Source: Phymatolithon calcareum (taxonomy: Eukaryota > Rhodophyta > Florideophyceae > Hapalidiales). From it: a stretch of DNA of 64,000 nucleotides. Numbering within the stretch: position 1 is the stretch's first letter; each line of letters begins with the position of its first letter. The DNA lies in contig OZ345381.1 in NCBI GenBank assembly GCA_977006965.1, forward strand, positions 620,001-684,000. The letters run 5' to 3'. The position numbers and the translations under genes were made by a program. The notes below the pieces were generated by a model. The model did no database searches. It worked only from the letters and a program-made list of their open reading frames with translations, and had not been told where the DNA came from. Below, piece by piece: positions 60,421 to 64,000 of this stretch.

Positions 60421-61334
60421 CCACTGTACTGTGAAAATCGTGGTGGGAAACGAAGTGCTGTTGGCTATTAATACAGGAAACTCCACTTCCTGACTGGCGG
60501 TTTCGTAGACTAAGCAATCAAGAGCATGAAAGAATGACGAACTCTTCTTCTTTATTGCAGGTTTTTGAAGATGTCCAACTCAACATCCTTACGGCTACAG
60601 TAGACTCTAGTAGATACGAGCGGCACATGATGTCACAATAGCTCAAAGCTGCACAAAGTGCAGACCATCAGGGAGCTTAACATCTATCTCTACGCAGTCA
60701 ATCTTCAGCCGTCGACCTTCAAAGGAATGACCCGGGTTGGAAACCATTTAGGATGCTCACGGTAGCAGGTCATCTCATTACCTTCTTTCATCTCCTTCTG
60801 GCGAGCTCCTTCTGGCGAACACTTAAGTTCTATCACACAACCTCAAGAAAGAAATGGCATTGAACCCAATCCAGTTAAGAACAGAGTAGAATTCTTGAAA
60901 CACAGTGCACATCCAGTTCAATAAGCAAACCCAGTCGAAAAAGGTCTTCAACCCATTGTAGGATAGCTCATCGATACGGTGGAAAAAGACGCCACGAAAC
61001 GAAAAACTCTTCATGTAACACACGTGAACAAAAAAACTATTGAATGTTGTTTACCACAGTTAGACCCGTACATGGGTATAGTCGTAGAACAAAACCACAG
61101 CCATTTCCCGATTCCAAGTCATTCTTCTTCACTTACAACATTGCGATCAGGGCTCAGACAAACAATACCGGTTGTCTTCCTGACAACCAAACCTAAGCGT
61201 CGTGCACGACCACAGTATGCATTTCAACCTGCCACAGGATATCCTTAATCCCATGCATGCATGCAACAACCCCTCCCTTGAGGCGCACCTCCACAAGCGT
61301 CAAACCGTGCACGACGTCAAACTGTGCAATCAAG
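60421..61334. other. intergenic, no gene recognised
   Basis: May include more of the dead retroelement near its start. The minus strand at 61199-61325 has a short coding-like frame (FDVVHGLTLVEVRLKGGVVA) that might be a second exon of the hypothetical gene at 61335-61598, but the phases do not agree with the best splice sites. Confidence 0.3.
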
Positions 61335-61598
61335 TCAGGCGGAGCGACTCTGCGCCGGCTCGACCTGCTTACCTGGCTTCGGGGGTCGGCTAGCTGTCTG
61401 CGTGGGCTTTCCACGCACAGGTTTCGCATCGGAGCTGCGTGAGCGGAAAATAGATTCGAGCGGGACGGAATGATCGGCGGGTGCGCCGGGCATCTGCCGC
61501 GGCTGACGCGAGGAGATACGCAGTGCTGCCGGGGCGGTGTCGGAGTACGCGCTCATCCAGTCATCGGGGACCGTGAAGGGCGCACTACTATCGGTCAT
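61335..61598 (-). CDS. hypothetical small protein, possible first exon
   Basis: 87 codons, MTDSSAPFTVPDDWMSAYSD then IFRSRSSDAKPVRGK and a Pro/Lys-rich end. No domain is recognised. A good 5' splice site (CCAG|GTAAGC) near 61370 and a good 3' site (CTGAC ... TTGCACAG) 50 nt later suggest an intron, but joining them gives an immediate stop (a 77-residue product). Either it is a short protein or the model is wrong. Confidence 0.3.
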   Translation of the reverse strand: MTDSSAPFTVPDDWMSAYSDTAPAALRISSRQPRQMPGAPADHSVPLESIFRSRSSDAKPVRGKPTQTASRPPKPGKQVEPAQSRSA

Positions 61599-63720
61599 GA
61601 TGATCGTTGTGGCATAAAAGCTTTCAAACTTGCTTGCCGTACTTGAAAGGCGAGATACGGACGGGAAGGGCGACTTGATATAAGTCCGGTGGACAAAGCA
61701 GTTGCATGAATGTTGGCGGTTGCTTGGACGGGGCGCTCCTGCCGCGGCTTAGAGTGTTAGACTGAAACTGTTATAGTTATAGGGTTGAGGCGCGGGAAGT
61801 GGGAAGTGCGGCGGCGGGAAATTGACTGTGACGTGTTCGGTTCGACCGGTTGCTCGAAGAGGCAACGGGTGGCTGATAGAGCGAATCTCATATTGTGAGA
61901 TATATGAAGTGGTATTCGATTGGATGAAAAAAACTGCTTTGGGTCTTGATTGGGTAATTTGAGCATCGTTTACCATTGGTGTTTCCCACGCTGCTTCCAC
62001 TTCCTTGCACTCTCGTTGGGGGCAAATTATCATAAAGGGTTTTGCTACAGTTGTTCCACATGATGTTCGTTGTCGTGAATCACAGCGCAGAAAGGGAGTC
62101 GCAAATTGGCGAAAATCGCTAGCCACTCTGCTGCAGCCGGCTGGAGTCCGGTGGGGACAAAGCCCAGAACAAATCCTGGTTGTCGAGTCGGGGTACTGTA
62201 GCAACGGCAGCACAAATCCTGTCTTGTGCGGCGTTGTGTAGGCGTTGTGTCGCCAACGCAAGAGGGTGTTGGTGTTCTCGGGTGTTGGCGTTCTCTGTGT
62301 CAACGCGCAATTAGTCTCATTGTGATCTCATCTGACATTCTGAAACTGGAAAGTTAGTCGTAGGACGCGTACATATCTGCAAATGAGTTTACAGCTGAAG
62401 AATGTCGCAAATTATAATTGCCACTTTGCTCTTCCGTCTGCAATAGCGACACGGAACAGCTCGACATGCATATAATGCATTGCGCGTTGTGGGCACGCGA
62501 CTTGCTCAAGTCCTGTGCGCCGCAGGGAGAGGCCCTACTTTCGGCCTACGAGGATGGGTACTTGTACTGAGATGTCGGAAATAGTAATCTCCGCACCTTG
62601 GGAGCAACGAGTCGGCGGTGCAGAGATTTCTGAGATTTAGAGCGGGACCGTTACCGGCTCATGGTTCACCCACGCACAATACGCCAAGTAGCCCTTCTCA
62701 ATCGCCATTGAACGCAGACCCACGCAAAACCCTCTCTGATCTTCCTATCATATTTATTCATTGTATTAATGTCGCTGACACTGACACTCGTACTCATACT
62801 GTGTATTCCCGCCTCATACAATCAGCGCAGTATAGTTTCATGCTCTTGGCAAACTGTAGCTCAGCCGTGAGAAGTGCGGACAAGCAAGGCCATCACGACG
62901 CGGCCCCAATCTTTGCTGCGAGCAAAAGTCTGGACTCACTGCTCTGGTACCCTGCATATATGAGGAAAAGAGCAACAGAGAACTTTCATTTATTCAACAG
63001 AGCCCCATTCCAATTCACAAAAAACTGACCGTTTGGCTCTCTGCTTGCTGCAAACTGGGAGTCCTCATCGAGGTGCCAAACGCAGTTCCTGTGAGCGTTT
63101 CACGGAATTAGCTTCGTGGTGATTTGGCTTCGATTGTTAGAGTGGCTCATGCCGTAGCTTGCTAATGTTTTCCGTTTTGGTGCAGGTTCATACCCTCGGC
63201 GTACCTCGAAGTAGTAGCAGCTTGTTTACATTCGGGAAGCATTTTCCCGGCGAAGAAAGTTCTAATCGATTCATACTTTAGATGTCTCGAGATACTGTTA
63301 TTTCACTGCTCTGCGGCGCAAGAGTGCTTGTATGAGTTCCAAAACTTGTATACTGCAGGTCCCGTTCTACATATGAATTTATCAGGTCCGACGCGCCATG
63401 TGCGCAATCACTGGGTTGCACTGCGGAACAGCCAAGAACCACACCGATCAAATCACGTCTCACAGCTCGCGTCGAGCTCTACCTTGCACATACACTAAAT
63501 TCTGGGTAGTTTTAGTCATTGACGCTACGGAGAATGTGCCCCGCATGTTAAATATTATCGTTGTGATATTCTCCTCGTCCAACAGAACATTTGCACTCAT
63601 GCTAAAGATCCTCAGTCCCCAGACCTCACCTTGTCGGCATCAGCACAGACTCAAGACCTGAATTCCTCTTTGTGAACGGCCCCGGTAGCCTCCGCCACAA
63701 TCCCATCCTGCGCCGACGCG
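61599..63720. other. intergenic, no gene recognised
   Basis: Open frames of 78-184 codons occur (for example minus 61749-62303, plus 62618-63028) but show no domain or coding pattern beyond chance. Confidence 0.35.
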
Positions 63721-64000
63721 CTATTCCTTCATTCTCCCATCATTAAGCGGGTCCTTCGCAAGATGCTGCAATCCAGGCCCATTATCTGTCGGTGCCATCC
63801 CAGCCGCCGCTTCCGCCTCAGCCTGCGAATATGGTTTTTCCTTTAGTTCTTTCACCCGGTTCTTATGCCTCTTCGTCCGCACATGGCGCTCCAGCACTCC
63901 CTTCTCGATGAAATACCGCGCGCACTCTACGCAATAGTGTTGTCCGAGGCCTGGCAAATCAAAGTCGACTGGCTGCGCGCGTAAATCCTCAGCGCGAGAG
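63721..64000 (-). CDS. BUD20: Bud20/ZNF593-type zinc-finger protein, 5' end off the window
   Basis: The frame is open to the window edge, giving 92 residues of the C-terminal part; the true start lies beyond 64000. It reads AEDLRAQPVDFDLPGLGQHY, then CVECARYFIEKGVLERHVRTKRHKNRVKEL and PYSQAEAEAAAGM, the diagnostic layout of Bud20 (yeast) and ZNF593 (human). The single C2H2 finger (CX2C ... HX5H, U1-type) is intact. The family accompanies pre-60S ribosomal particles out of the nucleus; Bud20 also carries an export signal. The missing part is expected to be a short basic N-terminus. Confidence 0.9.
   Translation of the reverse strand, partial: SRAEDLRAQPVDFDLPGLGQHYCVECARYFIEKGVLERHVRTKRHKNRVKELKEKPYSQAEAEAAAGMAPTDNGPGLQHLAKDPLNDGRMKE

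Noticed and set aside
61193-61598. Two-exon gene joining the hypothetical protein to the FDVVHGLTLVEVRL frame
   Set aside because: The best splice sites join out of phase and give an immediate stop; an in-phase alternative needs a weak 5' site and a 44-nt intron.
1-64000. CRISPR arrays, rRNA genes, bacterial operons
   Set aside because: No regularly spaced repeats, rRNA-like sequence or Shine-Dalgarno-led gene strings were seen.

Overview
The window looks like nuclear DNA of a photosynthetic eukaryote with few, short introns. The best guess is a florideophyte (Chondrus-like) red alga; this is inference from gene structure, composition and gene content, not a database match. Evidence for a plastid-bearing eukaryote: a PGRL1 homologue (27.4-28.4 kb), a plastid-type GNAT acetyltransferase (35.8-36.6 kb), a nuclear two-S1 bS1m-like mitoribosomal protein, RBX1 and DNA ligase I. 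Introns are 75-119 nt, with 5' ends GTGCGT, GTATG(C/T), GTACGC or GTAAGT and CTRAC branch sites.

Layout. 0-10.4 kb is gene-poor: two divergent C2-domain genes on the minus strand (1.2-1.7 and 7.9-8.2 kb) stand among decayed coding relics, a tandem repeat with covarying hairpins, and dispersed repeats. 10.4-12.5 kb: two abutting perfect palindromes, then a Mutator-derived protein with a damaged catalytic triad. 13.7-17.3 kb: a large M16C metalloprotease. 20.3-22.4 kb: a 93-nt inverted repeat, then a protein whose N-terminus resembles the SAS-6 centriole-assembly head domain. 23.2-24.6 kb: a BAH-domain protein. 27.4-36.6 kb is gene-dense: PGRL1, phosphopantothenoylcysteine decarboxylase, a three-KH RNA-binding protein, bS1m, GNAT. 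36.6-39.8 kb: repeats, relics and more palindromes. 39.9-44.9 kb: a C2H2 factor, RBX1 (3 exons) and DNA ligase I. 44.9-50.3 kb: nothing convincing. 50.3-51.7 kb: a secreted FAS1 plus Hint (hedgehog-type autoprocessing) protein. 55.6-59.3 kb: a MYB/SHAQKYF-like protein and a two-domain glycosyltransferase. 60.0-60.4 kb: a dead non-LTR retrotransposon 3' end. 63.7 kb to the edge: a Bud20/ZNF593 zinc finger, cut by the window end.

There is no operon logic; neighbours are independent housekeeping, chromatin, organelle and cell-surface genes. The most unusual signals are the SAS-6-like gene (red algae are described as lacking centrioles), the FAS1-Hint fusion, and a series of perfect or near-perfect short-spacer inverted repeats (arms up to 46 nt). 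These repeats are all intergenic, share no sequence with each other, and several lie within 300 bp upstream of gene starts.
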